This document shows, one piece after another, positions 1 to 9,800 of a stretch of DNA of 45,975 nucleotides. Under the pieces are notes generated by a model. The model was not told where the DNA came from and searched no databases. It saw nothing but the letters and a program-made list of their open reading frames with translations. The position numbers were made by a program, and so were the translations under genes. The stretch comes from an uncultured Methylococcaceae bacterium (GTDB lineage Bacteria; Pseudomonadota; Gammaproteobacteria; Methylococcales; Methylomonadaceae): positions 1-45,975 of the forward strand of contig CAIPPE010000120.1 in the NCBI GenBank assembly GCA_903866825.1, read 5' to 3'. Positions within the stretch are counted from its first letter, which is position 1. Each line of letters opens with the position of its first letter.

Positions 1-270
1 ACAGCTTAAATAATTACCCAGAACCAACAATTAATTAGCCCAATCTTTCAATCAGTTAGCCCTTTGCCTCATCTTAATGATATTAGACAAACCATTTTAT
101 TAATAATATAACTAGCTATTTAGGTTAAGTGGCCTATAGTAAGTAACTCCGAAGGATAATGAATAAAACCGAATCAGGCTTGGATTATTTCTAAGCCTCA
201 TTTAAAATACCCAAGAATCAACTGCACTTCAGCACAATCTGCTAAATCACATCTTGCGCCTTTTAAACTA
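1..270. other. AT-rich intergenic leader, no gene seen
   Basis: This stretch is AT-rich and holds no open reading frame that I can support on either strand. It presumably contains the promoter of the response-regulator gene that follows, but I do not see a convincing -35/-10 pair or a strong Shine-Dalgarno before that gene. Confidence 0.5.
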
Positions 271-1203
271 ATGGAAAGCTTAAACACCAACGGCACTGTG
301 ATGATTGTTGATGATACCCCAGGTAATCTGGCTCTGCTGTCAGATACTTTATCAGAAGCTGGCTATCGGGTCCTCGTTGCAACGGACGGGCTAGGGGCTC
401 TTGAACAAATTGGTCACTTAAAACCCGATATTATTTTAATGGATGTGATGATGCCAGGAATAGATGGTTTTGAAACGTGTCGACGTTTAAAAGCCGATCC
501 TCATACTGAAGATATACCAGTACTGTTTATGACAGGACTGAGTGAACTGGACAATCTGCTACGGGGATTTAATGAAGGCGGTCTGGATTATATTATCAAA
601 CCGATCAGACCTCCCGAAGTACTCGCCAGAATAGATGTACATCTTGGCTTGGCACGCAATAAAAAGCGTTCAGAGAATGCGCTCAATTTAAGTACCTTTT
701 CAGCACTCACTACCGATGCTTCTGGTTGTATTACCTGGCTCAGTCCTACTGCCTGGCTACTCATCACTGAAGTTATGAACCTTAAAACGCCAATAGCCAT
801 CAATGACTATCTACCAGAACCTATTCTTACCTGGATAAAAAAACGCATCGAGCTATCTACTTCTACTGACGCGGAATCAATAAACGAATTCCAAACTCAC
901 TCGGGCCTATCCATCAAACTTGCAAGCTATCAAAGCCTTGATGAATATCTTTTACTGCTAAAGAAAGATGGCAAGGACTGGAACTTAACGTCATTAAAAG
1001 ATGCGCTAGGGCTTACTTTACGTGAAGTTGAAATTCTTATGTGGATTTCACGTGGCAAAACTAACAAAGAAGTGGGGTTAATTCTTGAAAGTAGCCATCG
1101 TACAGTCAATAAGCATCTGGAACATATTTTTGAAAAGCTGGGGGTTACAACCCGTGCCGCTGCTGTTGCAATAGTTTTAAAGCGGGCCGGCTCTTCATCA
1201 TAA
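271..1203 (+). CDS. Response regulator with receiver domain and LuxR-type HTH output
   Basis: This is a two-component DNA-binding response regulator of 310 residues. Residues about 10-125 form a receiver domain: the acidic pair is D14-D15, the phospho-acceptor is D58 in the context ILMDVMMPG, and the conserved lysine lies in DYIIKPI near residue 110. Residues about 130-235 are a linker without a domain I recognise. Residues about 244-305 form a LuxR/FixJ-type helix-turn-helix (LTLREVEIL, then GKTNKEVG and RTVNKHLEHIFEKLGV). The receiver is of the type often attached to hybrid kinases (VDDTPGNL). No histidine kinase lies next to it here, so its partner is unknown. The start gives a normal short N-terminus before the first beta-strand, but no good ribosome binding site precedes it. 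The regulated genes cannot be inferred from context. Confidence 0.9.
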   Translation: MESLNTNGTVMIVDDTPGNLALLSDTLSEAGYRVLVATDGLGALEQIGHLKPDIILMDVMMPGIDGFETCRRLKADPHTEDIPVLFMTGLSELDNLLRGFNEGGLDYIIKPIRPPEVLARIDVHLGLARNKKRSENALNLSTFSALTTDASGCITWLSPTAWLLITEVMNLKTPIAINDYLPEPILTWIKKRIELSTSTDAESINEFQTHSGLSIKLASYQSLDEYLLLLKKDGKDWNLTSLKDALGLTLREVEILMWISRGKTNKEVGLILESSHRTVNKHLEHIFEKLGVTTRAAAVAIVLKRAGSSS

Positions 1204-1335
1204 ATTAATATTTTAAGGGTATTATAGTGGCGATGTTCTGTTAAGGAAGTTCCTTAGTTTAAATCAGTAATTCTGGTGCTTGATAGTTTATTTCGTGCCA
1301 AAATATGCACAATCTAAATATTCATTCGAGAAACC

Positions 1336-2268
1336 ATGAAAATTGCTATTTTATCGCGCAACCCAAAACTCTATTCAACCTCCAGACTGGTTGAGGCTGC
1401 GCATGCCCGAGGCCATGAAGTACGCGTTTTAGATGTGCTGCGCTGTTATATGAATATTACATCGCATAACCCGTCCATACATTATCGAGGCGAAGATTTA
1501 ACAAAGTTTGACGCTGTTATTCCACGTATTGGTGCGTCTGTCACCTTTTATGGAACGGCTGTACTGAGACAATTCGAAATGATGAATGTGTTTCCATTAA
1601 ACGAATCAGTCGCTATCTCACGCTCAAGAGACAAATTACGCTCTATTCAATTATTAGCCAGAAAAGGTATTGGTTTACCAGTGACAGGCTTTGCCAATAA
1701 CCCGGATGATATTGAAGATTTAATTTCCCAAGTCGGTGGCGCTCCGTTAGTTATTAAACTGTTACAAGGAACTCAAGGCATTGGTGTTGTTTTAGCCGAA
1801 ACTCATAATGCGGCCGAAAGTGTTATTCAAGCTTTTATGGGGCTTAATGCCAACATTATGGTGCAAGAGTTTATTAAAGAAGCCGGTGGCAGCGATATAA
1901 GATGTTTTGTAGTGGGCGATAAAGTGGTTGCCTCCATGAAGAGACAGGCTGCAGATGGCGAGTTTCGTTCCAATCTCCATCGTGGTGGTAGTGCCGAGTT
2001 AATTAAGTTAACTCCTGAAGAGCGCTCTACAGCGGTTCGTGCTGCAAAAATAATGGGGCTTAATGTATGTGGTGTAGATATGTTACGTTCAAATCACGGC
2101 CCAGTGATTATGGAAGTTAATTCTTCACCCGGTTTGAAAGGGATAGAAGCGGCCAGTCAAAAAGATATTGCAGACCTGATTATTCAGTTTATTGAAAAAC
2201 GCTTTGAGACCATGGAAACTACAAAAGAAAAATCACCTACCCGGACCCGAACACGTGGGAAAGGCTAA
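1336..2268 (+). CDS. rimK: RimK family alpha-L-glutamate ligase (ribosomal protein S6 modification)
   Basis: The 310-residue product starts [22 protein letters not shown] and reads as RimK through its length. It is an ATP-grasp enzyme that in E. coli adds glutamate residues to the C-terminus of ribosomal protein S6 in the cytoplasm. The N-terminal pre-ATP-grasp domain is followed by the ATP-binding lysine region ([15 protein letters not shown]), the substrate loop ([13 protein letters not shown]) and the metal-ligand end [13 protein letters not shown]. The last ~20 residues are a basic tail (TRTRTRGKG). A weak purine stretch (GAGAAACC) precedes the ATG. The gene is alone on its strand and runs into ftsH on the opposite strand, with a terminator hairpin between them. 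Some RimK-family members act on other substrates, so the target is inferred from similarity. Confidence 0.93.
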   Translation: MKIAILSRNPKLYSTSRLVEAAHARGHEVRVLDVLRCYMNITSHNPSIHYRGEDLTKFDAVIPRIGASVTFYGTAVLRQFEMMNVFPLNESVAISRSRDKLRSIQLLARKGIGLPVTGFANNPDDIEDLISQVGGAPLVIKLLQGTQGIGVVLAETHNAAESVIQAFMGLNANIMVQEFIKEAGGSDIRCFVVGDKVVASMKRQAADGEFRSNLHRGGSAELIKLTPEERSTAVRAAKIMGLNVCGVDMLRSNHGPVIMEVNSSPGLKGIEAASQKDIADLIIQFIEKRFETMETTKEKSPTRTRTRGKG

Positions 2269-2276
2269 TACCCAAT

Positions 2277-2302
2277 AAAAAAAGGGAGGCTAATAGCCTC
2301 CC
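2277..2302 (-). terminator. Rho-independent terminator of ftsH
   Basis: GGGAGGCTAATAGCCTCCC at 2284-2302 forms an 8-bp stem with a 3-nt loop. Reading on the minus strand it is followed by seven T residues (2283 down to 2277), so it fits a terminator for the leftward ftsH gene. It may also help stop rimK from the other side, although no T-run follows it on the plus strand. Confidence 0.85.
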
Positions 2303-2318
2303 CGTAAATGAGCGCACC

Positions 2319-4238
2319 TCAAACTTGTCCAGCAGGTTTATTTTTGTTGATATTGGTTTTTATATGTTTCGTAGTATCAACTTTTTCCTGCTTTGAAAAA
2401 ATAGGCTTACTAGGCTCAGCATCTTCTTTGGGTGGTCGGGGATCTTTTCCCGCCATCATGTCATCAATTTGATCTTTATCAATGGTTTCCCATTTCATCA
2501 AAGCATCTGCCATTTTATGAAGTATACTGATGTTTTCTTGCAAAATAGTTTCAGCACGTTGGTAGTTACAATCTATCACTGCACGTATTTCTTCATCGAT
2601 ATGATGAGCAACCGTACTTGATACCTTGCTACCTTGTGAACCTGGGTATCCCATAAATGGCTGACCATTTTCTTCGCCATAAACCAAAGGCCCCAATTTG
2701 TCTGAAAATCCCCAACGAGTTACCATGTTACGAGCCAACTCTGTTGCTCGCTCAATATCATTGGATGCACCCGTAGTAACCCTATCACCCCCATAAATCA
2801 TTAATTCTGCAATTCTTCCACCAAACAAACTGGCTATCTGGCTTTCTAACTTACGTTTACTGGCACTGTACTGATCTCGTTCAGGTAAGAACATGGTAAT
2901 ACCCAGTGCTCTACCTCTTGGCATAATACTCACTTTGTAAACAGGATCGTGGTCTGGAGATAATTCACCCACGATACAATGACCCGCTTCATGATAAGCA
3001 GTAAGCAGCTTGTCATCTTCTGTCATAACCATGGTGTGCTTCTCTGCACCCATCAATATCTTGTCTTTAGCTTTTTCAAGGTCACTCATATTAACTTGAG
3101 CTTTGTTTGATCTGGCTGCAAACAGGGCCGCCTCGTTTACTACGTTAGCCAACTCTGCCCCTGAAAAACCAGGCGTTCCTCTTGCGATATCTTTTAATTT
3201 GACATCATCGGCAGCAGGGACCTTTTTAATATGAACATTCAAAATTTGTTCACGACCACGAACATCTGGTAGCCCTACATTGACTTGACGATCAAAACGG
3301 CCTGGCCTTAATAGTGCTTTATCCAACACATCCGCCCGGTTAGTAGCAGCAATGACAATCACGCCTTCATTACCTGTAAACCCGTCCATTTCAACCAGTA
3401 ACTGGTTTAATGTTTGTTCTCGTTCATCATTACCGCCGCCCATACCAGCGCCACCACGTTGGCGGCCTACCGCATCTATTTCATCGATAAAAATGATACA
3501 GGGTGCATGTTCTTTAGCCTGAGCAAACATGTCTCTAACCCTTGAAGCACCGACACCGACAAACATTTCCACAAAATCCGAGCCTGATACAGTGAAGAAT
3601 TTGACACCCGCTTCGCCAGCAATAGCTCTTGCTAATAAGGTTTTACCTGTACCTGGAGGCCCAACCATTAAAATACCACGAGGAATTTTTCCGCCCAGCT
3701 TTTGAAACTTTTGTGGATCTGCCAGGAAATCAACCAATTCGGTAACTTCTTCTTTGGCTTCTTCACAACCTGCCACGTCAACAAATTTGGCGCTGAGCTT
3801 ATCTTCTTCAAGCAATTTGGCTTTGCTCTTTCCAAAACCATTTGCTCCCATACCGCCACCCTGGGTCTTACGCATGTATATGATCCATACTGCAATTAAC
3901 AACAACATTGGAAACCAGGATATAAACATCTGCATAAACAGAGACTGTTGGGCAGGTGGCTTTGTTCTTACCTGTACACCTGCACTTAACAGGTCATCTA
4001 TTAAATGCGGATCATTAGGATTGTAGGTTTCATAGTTTTGACCATCAGAAGTACGAAGCTTAATGGTTTGGCCGGTCATTTCTACCCTTTCAACCAGCTT
4101 ATTCTTCACTTTAACAATGAAGTCAGAATATGCAATTGATTCATCAATTGCCGGTGTTGTATTTACGCGGTTGAATATCAAAAATGCACCGGATAATACA
4201 ACACTCCAAAGAAGCGCATTTAGTATATATTTTTTCAT
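2319..4238 (-). CDS. ftsH: ATP-dependent zinc metalloprotease FtsH
   Basis: This is a full-length FtsH of 639 residues, a membrane-anchored AAA+ protease that degrades misfolded membrane proteins and short-lived regulators. There are two membrane segments (about residues 5-22 and 100-122) flanking a periplasmic domain. The AAA module has Walker A GPPGTGKT at about 192-199, Walker [12 protein letters not shown], and the second region of homology with RPGRFDRQV. The protease zinc site is HEAGH at 416-420, with the third ligand expected in [13 protein letters not shown] good Shine-Dalgarno (AGGAG) precedes the ATG. In E. coli ftsH lies between rlmE and folP; here it stands alone between rimK and a sigma factor gene, so it could be a second copy. 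The C-terminal tail is lysine- and proline-rich. Confidence 0.97.
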   Translation of the reverse strand: MKKYILNALLWSVVLSGAFLIFNRVNTTPAIDESIAYSDFIVKVKNKLVERVEMTGQTIKLRTSDGQNYETYNPNDPHLIDDLLSAGVQVRTKPPAQQSLFMQMFISWFPMLLLIAVWIIYMRKTQGGGMGANGFGKSKAKLLEEDKLSAKFVDVAGCEEAKEEVTELVDFLADPQKFQKLGGKIPRGILMVGPPGTGKTLLARAIAGEAGVKFFTVSGSDFVEMFVGVGASRVRDMFAQAKEHAPCIIFIDEIDAVGRQRGGAGMGGGNDEREQTLNQLLVEMDGFTGNEGVIVIAATNRADVLDKALLRPGRFDRQVNVGLPDVRGREQILNVHIKKVPAADDVKLKDIARGTPGFSGAELANVVNEAALFAARSNKAQVNMSDLEKAKDKILMGAEKHTMVMTEDDKLLTAYHEAGHCIVGELSPDHDPVYKVSIMPRGRALGITMFLPERDQYSASKRKLESQIASLFGGRIAELMIYGGDRVTTGASNDIERATELARNMVTRWGFSDKLGPLVYGEENGQPFMGYPGSQGSKVSSTVAHHIDEEIRAVIDCNYQRAETILQENISILHKMADALMKWETIDKDQIDDMMAGKDPRPPKEDAEPSKPIFSKQEKVDTTKHIKTNINKNKPAGQV

Positions 4239-4354
4239 GGTTTAATCTCCTGACCCATAATAAGTCAATAGTAGTGTTGCGATTACCTACAGCTGCATCC
4301 AAAACCCGATGTTTCCACGTTACCCTGTCATCAGTCTTAAATTATTTCTTTCTT

Positions 4355-4375
4355 ATCCTACCCTTAAAGTAGGAT
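4355..4375. repeat. Small inverted repeat between sigma gene and ftsH
   Basis: ATCCTAC and GTAGGAT form a perfect 7-bp stem around a 7-nt loop (4362-4368). It lies just downstream of the leftward sigma factor gene and upstream of ftsH. No T-run follows on either strand, so it is not a clear terminator; it could be a weak terminator, an operator, or chance. Confidence 0.4.
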
Positions 4376-4407
4376 TAAATCTTAACTATCTTTATGAATT
4401 TTGTACA

Positions 4408-5793
4408 TTATAAAAACGCTAACAATTGATCTCCAAAGCTGCGTCTTATTTTATCAAGGGCTATAACCTGAATTTGTCTTACCCGTTCTCTAGTCAGATT
4501 CAGCTCAATGCCTATCTCCTGTAAAGTCATTGCATTATCGGTATCAACTCCAAAATGACACGAAATAATTTTTGCTTCTCTAGGATTAAGCATTTTAATC
4601 GCCTTATTTAGTAGCCCCTCTAGATCTGTCTGGGCAATTTTCATAAATGAGGATGTAAAAACCTGTTGCTCAAGAAAATCAATTGGCGAATATGAACTTT
4701 CCTCGTCATCTTCAGAACCTTCAAGCGCCATAGCTGTTTGTGAGATAGACAATATAGAACTCACTTCCTGGCAAGATAAGTTGGTGTATTCTGCTAATTC
4801 TTTTAAGCTTGGCTCTCTTCCCTCTTTTACAACAAATTCATCTTTACTGCGAAATACCTTATTTATATTAGCAACTTGTCCACAAGGGACGCGAACAACT
4901 CTTTCACTTCTGGACAAAGCTCTTGAGATTGCTTGCCTAATCCAATATCCAGCATAAGTTGAAAACTGAAACCCCAGTCTATAATCAAATCTATCAATCG
5001 CCTTAAGTAAACCTGTTTGACCTTCTTGAACGAGATCATCAAAATCTAAAAAACTGCCTTTATATTGGTTAGCAATAAACAATACTAACCTTGAGTTAGC
5101 TGAGGCTATTTTCTGTCTTAATTTTAACCAAAGGTGCTCAGAAAAAACCACCTCAGAGAAATATTTATGCATCTCCGCACTTGATAAAAAAATCAATTGT
5201 TCGTCATAAGCCGATATTAAATCAGCCCAGTTGGCGTCTTTACGACCTCGACGATTCAATCCTTCTAAGCGCTTAAGAACAACATCTGTGTTCTGATTGG
5301 CTAGATGCGCACTAGGTTGATAACAAAGCCCTCTAAACTTGTATGCATAGACAATAAGATCAACTAAATTAGTTAAATCATGGAATGAAAAAGGAAATAA
5401 CTCTAAAGCCGTTGTTAAATTCTGTTTATCTGTAGAATAAGATGGATCAGTTACGGACTTAACGGATAAGGCATTAAAATACTTTCTAATTTCTGATAAA
5501 TCAGTTGTTAGCTCTGAATCCAGAACCACATCATCATCCTGATTACCCGAATTTATACTTTGCTCGTATTGATTAAGCAGCCATAAGGCGGTTACAGGAA
5601 AACGTGATAGAGCGCTAACTAACTTAGACTTTTCATTTCTTAACTGACTGGCAGTATAAAAGTTACTACTTTCTCCTACGTCAGCAACACTCTCAACTAC
5701 CTCATTAGAAGACTGATCTTGTTGAATTAGCTTGATACTATCTACAACAAACCCTAATTCTTGTTTTGACAACTGTGTATCTAAATAAGCCAT
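4408..5793 (-). CDS. RpoD-like alternative sigma-70 factor with divergent N-terminus
   Basis: The 461-residue product is a sigma-70 family RNA polymerase subunit. Region 2 is clear from about residue 225 (LFIANQYKG, DLVQEGQTGLLKAIDRFDY, FSTYAGYWIRQAISRAL), region 3 follows, and region 4 has the HTH with NLTRERVRQIQ near 430-440. The first ~210 residues lack a canonical region 1.1, and I do not see a clear region 1.2. They hold two stretches resembling the RpoD non-conserved region (SALSRFPVTALWLLNQYEQ and TALELFPFSFHDLTNLVDL). I infer a diverged RpoD paralogue rather than RpoS or RpoH. I chose the ATG at 5793 because GAGGA sits 9 nt upstream; an in-frame TTG at 5811 would add six residues without a site of its own. 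A 570-bp intergenic region lies upstream. The regulon is unknown. Confidence 0.88.
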   Translation of the reverse strand: MAYLDTQLSKQELGFVVDSIKLIQQDQSSNEVVESVADVGESSNFYTASQLRNEKSKLVSALSRFPVTALWLLNQYEQSINSGNQDDDVVLDSELTTDLSEIRKYFNALSVKSVTDPSYSTDKQNLTTALELFPFSFHDLTNLVDLIVYAYKFRGLCYQPSAHLANQNTDVVLKRLEGLNRRGRKDANWADLISAYDEQLIFLSSAEMHKYFSEVVFSEHLWLKLRQKIASANSRLVLFIANQYKGSFLDFDDLVQEGQTGLLKAIDRFDYRLGFQFSTYAGYWIRQAISRALSRSERVVRVPCGQVANINKVFRSKDEFVVKEGREPSLKELAEYTNLSCQEVSSILSISQTAMALEGSEDDEESSYSPIDFLEQQVFTSSFMKIAQTDLEGLLNKAIKMLNPREAKIISCHFGVDTDNAMTLQEIGIELNLTRERVRQIQVIALDKIRRSFGDQLLAFL

Positions 5794-6366
5794 AACGCCC
5801 AATCCTCGCAAACAGAGTGTGTTAAATATTTAAGTAGCCTGGAGAACTAATTAAACTCTCAAGGGCTACAAAATTTTTATAACTTCAATATGATTAAGTA
5901 ACGCTACTAATAAACTGGTCATTAACAATCTATTTACTAATCATTTAACAATAATGTATCAACTAGAAACAACATTGTCAAAGTATAGTTTAACAAAACA
6001 TGAACAAAATAGTACAAAGAAAGCATTCAAGCTACCAAATACCCCATAGAAATGCCTTATAAGGTTTTCTGTCCAGCCCATAAAATTAATATAACTAATT
6101 GATATTTAATTTAATTATTACAATACTCAAGGTTTATTATCAGACTCATAACTGATAATAAACCTTGTCCAACAATTAATTAGACAAACCAATATATAAT
6201 AAAAATTTTTACAAAAGGCGCGTTAGCTGCGATCTTAGCAGCTAAGACAATGACAAAAACAATTAATTCTTATTTATATTAATTTATTTGCTGTGGCCAG
6301 ACGCTGCAATAATCAGCATACGGTAAGAATAGTCCGAAGACCTGAGAACTTAACAACTAATCAGCC
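5794..6366. other. 573-bp intergenic region, AT-rich, with inverted repeats
   Basis: I see no gene here on either strand. The region must contain the promoter and leader of the sigma factor gene to its left and the 3' flank of the leftward gene to its right. It contains a perfect 16-bp inverted repeat (6128-6167) and a smaller palindrome-like stretch around 6229-6246 (TTAGCTGC and GCAGCTAA arms). The rest is AT-rich with short homopolymer runs. Confidence 0.6.
6128..6167. repeat. Perfect 16-bp inverted repeat, 8-nt loop
   Basis: CAAGGTTTATTATCAG at 6128-6143 is exactly repeated as its reverse complement at 6152-6167, around the loop ACTCATAA. A stem of 16 perfect pairs is long for chance. 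There is no T-run on either side, so it is not a standard rho-independent terminator. It may act as a transcript end or stabiliser for the helicase operon, or be an isolated copy of a small dispersed element. Confidence 0.8.
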
Positions 6367-6840
6367 TTAATAAAGACGTAACTTAGTTAGTTTTGCCCAA
6401 GATTCATTTCCATCGATATCAGGAATAATCCTTAATTCAAACACTTTAACTTGATTAAGGTCAGCCGTGTAATCTTCCAGTTCCTGAGTAGTCAGCGGCG
6501 GACTGAAGTTAAATTGTTGGCGCAGGATTTCTTGAATGCCACCCTCCTTATCGCTACTCCAAAGTAAAACAAACTCTTGAGTACGAGCCACTTCTAGCTC
6601 ATCAAATACAAGTACGATACGCTTTATAATCTGAGGATCATCAAAAGTAAGTCGGATCACCTGATTACCCGGGGTTGCCGCCTTCCAACCCTTAGTATTC
6701 CCCGCCAATAAAGCAAACTCAATTGGCTGATCACTGCACTCAGAACTTATTTCAACCTGAGCCAGTTTCTCTATATCTAAGCTGCCTTGTTCAAAGTTTG
6801 AAACATTTTTTTCATTCTCACTAATTAATTTTTTTCGCAT
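6367..6840 (-). CDS. Hypothetical protein, predicted beta-sandwich (discoidin/XRCC1-like)
   Basis: This small protein of 157 residues has no signal peptide or membrane segment. From about residue 25 its pattern (FALLAGNTKGWKAATPGNQVIRLTFDDPQIIKRIVLVFDE, then TQEFVLLW and VFELRIIPDIDG) resembles a galactose-binding or F5/8-type-C-like beta-sandwich, as in proteins that read out carbohydrate or protein ligands. That is a fold-level inference from strand pattern only. I prefer the ATG at 6840, which has GAGAG five nt upstream; an ATG at 6852 would add four residues. It starts 56 nt downstream of the SNF2 helicase gene on the same strand and is probably cotranscribed with it. A function with the helicase is possible but unproven. 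Confidence 0.75.
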   Translation of the reverse strand: MRKKLISENEKNVSNFEQGSLDIEKLAQVEISSECSDQPIEFALLAGNTKGWKAATPGNQVIRLTFDDPQIIKRIVLVFDELEVARTQEFVLLWSSDKEGGIQEILRQQFNFSPPLTTQELEDYTADLNQVKVFELRIIPDIDGNESWAKLTKLRLY

Positions 6841-6896
6841 TAGTACTCTCATCGAATAATGTTTTCGAATAATGACAGGGCTTCCTGGAGTTTTCT

Positions 6897-9800
6897 TTAA
6901 TCAATATCACTGATCAATGCCATCATATCTTCAACTGACATTTTTCCACTGATATCGCCACCCTCAAGCAAGCTATTGGCTAAATCTCGTTTATGCTTAT
7001 GCAAATCTACAATTTTATCTTCTATCGTATCTTTAGCGACTAAACGATAAACGGTAACCGGTCGTTTTTGTCCCATACGATGCGCACGGTCCGAAGCCTG
7101 ATCTTCTACTGCGGGATTCCACCAGGGATCCATGTGTATAACATAATCTGCCGCTGTTAAATTTAAACCTGTCCCGCCGGCTTTTAAGCTAATTAAAAAC
7201 AGATCACCTTCCCCCGATTGAAATAGGTTTACCGATTTCTTTCTCTGAGGAACCGGTGTTGAACCATCTAAATAATGATATTGAATACCTTTTTTATCTA
7301 ACAACTCTCGAATTAATCTCAAATGTCCAACAAACTGGCTAAACACTAACGCTTTATGACGGTTATCTAACAACTCATCAACCAATTCTTCAAACGCTTG
7401 TAATTTAGAACTACTCAGAAGACTGCCTTCCATGACTAATCTTGGGTGACAGCAAGCCTGTCGCAACTTCATAATTTCTGCCAGAATTTTCAATTGCTTG
7501 TGTCCAGACTGTTCCGTACTTGTCATCATGGTCTGCATAGCATTTCGACGTAAAGCCTCATAAAGCGCACGTTCTTCTGAACTTAACTCTACATGCAAGG
7601 TGACTTCAGTTCGTGGCGGTAACTCTGTCAATACGTCGTTTTTAAGTCGTCTTAAGATAAAGGGCCTTAACAGCTTCCTCAATCGTTGCTGTATCTCATG
7701 ATCATGCTGATTTTCAATTGCCTGAGCGTAACGTTCGTTAAACTTCTGTAGAGACCCTAACAACCCAGGATTAATAAAATTAAATAAATTCCACAACTCA
7801 CCTAAATGATTTTCAATAGGCGTACCCGTAGTTATCAACTTAAAGTCTGCTTGCAATAACATGGCTGCTTTAGACCGTTTAGTCAGCGCATTTTTAATGG
7901 CTTGCGCTTCGTCAGCGACTAAAGTATGCCAATGCTTTTGCGTTAACCGATCGGCTTCTGTTTGTAAAAGGCCATAACTACAGACTATTAAATCAAAGGG
8001 TCCTGCGTTATCTAACATTTCTTGCCTATCTCCACTTCCAAATTGATAAGCATTAAGCGTTGGCGCAAAACGTTGCACTTCTTCTAACCAGTTAATACAA
8101 ACTGAAGTAGGCGCTAATATCAATGTAGGGCCTTGAGGCGCACGCGCTAAAATTAAAGCCAATGCCTGAACAGTCTTACCTAAACCCATATCATCCGCTA
8201 AACAAGCCCCAGCCCCCCAATGAGCTAAACGCATCATCCATTGAAAACCCTCGTACTGATAACTCCTTAACTCACCTTGTAAAGTAGAAGGTACCTTAAG
8301 GTTTAAGTCACCCATTTCATTGAGTCTTGATAATTGATCTTTCCAGGGTTTACTCGCTGTTATCTCCATACCTGCTGTAATTTCATCCAAAGCCAAGGCG
8401 GCTAAAGGATGAAATCGTACTTTATCCTTCTGTACCTCACCTAAACCTGATAAATCATCTAAGCGCTTACGTAACTCTTGAGTAAGAGCAAAAACCTGTC
8501 CATCTTCCAGCTTAAGGAAACGACTTGATGAAGTATTTAAAAGATTCATTAATCGCTGCATATCCAAGACTTGATCACCATCAACCTCTAAACTCCCTTC
8601 AACACTGAACCAGTCTTTTTCTTTACGCACCGAAAATTGTACTTGTGACAAACCAATTTCACGACTGAGCTTAATCTTCTTACCTTTTGGCCATTCAAGG
8701 AGAGCAAACTCACCTAAGGACTGCAATTGCAACAATGCTTCGAGAGAAGACTCTGGATCATCCAATTGCCATTTAGGTTCTTTAGTCGCATATAAACAGG
8801 AACACCCCTTTAAGACCTGATCCAAGTATTTATTCTCTAAATCAAAATCACGCGTTGTTTGCAATTGCTTTCCATCAATTTCTGCTAATACAGTGACGCC
8901 CCCTGTACCTGGAATATAAAGCGGCCCCCCGTCATTAAAAGGTTGCACAAAAATTTCTATTTGTATTCCCTGCCCTATCGGCTGTAAATGAACATGTAAC
9001 CGACTATCTGAATCAACTGTTAATGCGTAACTTGATGTCCCACTAATATCCGATTGCACCGTCAACATCGAAGAAATCGAAGCGATTGAATCAATCACTT
9101 GCTGCCTAGCAGCAAGTGGAACCGTTAAGCCATTTTTTCCAAGAATTTCGGCAACTTGACGATGTGAATTATTAATCACATAGATTAACAAACCATTATT
9201 TGCAGACTTTTGGGCTATTATTTTCTGATGAGTCAGTTGGGGTATTAACGAAATATGTAACTTTTCTTGTTGCTCCTTAACAAGTAATTGTGGCTCGACC
9301 AAACTGATGTTAACCGGGACTTCAGATGACTCCTGATTATTCCAATAGATAAAAGGATGCCCTACTGCTTCCAGGATAGCAGTACTTGCAACAACATAAA
9401 CTTCCTTTGAATAATAGTCATAATAATCGGTGTCTTTCTCAATTTGTATGTGTGCACACATACGCCGATCTTGCTCAGATAAATAATCAAATTCATCCAT
9501 GTTATGGTAAAGCCTTTTTAAAGCAACAGCTCTTCCTTTTGTCCAGCGCCCACCTTTACCTGACCGCTGCTCTTTTGGTTCCAAGATAATGACGTTATTT
9601 ATCAAACTTAATGACCAAATTAGCCTTAGTTCTTTTTGAACAACCACATCAGGATTAACGCTCAATTGACTTAATGCCTCTAATGCCCTTTGCCAGGCAG
9701 ATACTTGAGGCAATAAATCGATAATCTCAATAAACGGTAACGATGCAAATTGCTTGGCTATAAGAAGACAATGCTTGTTTTTATAATTCAACCGTTCTAA

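Noticed and set aside
24-94. Short matches between the window start and 6169-6191 (a 15-bp and a 13-bp stretch in the same order)
   Set aside because: Both are short and AT-rich and the spacing differs, so a dispersed repeat family is not supported.
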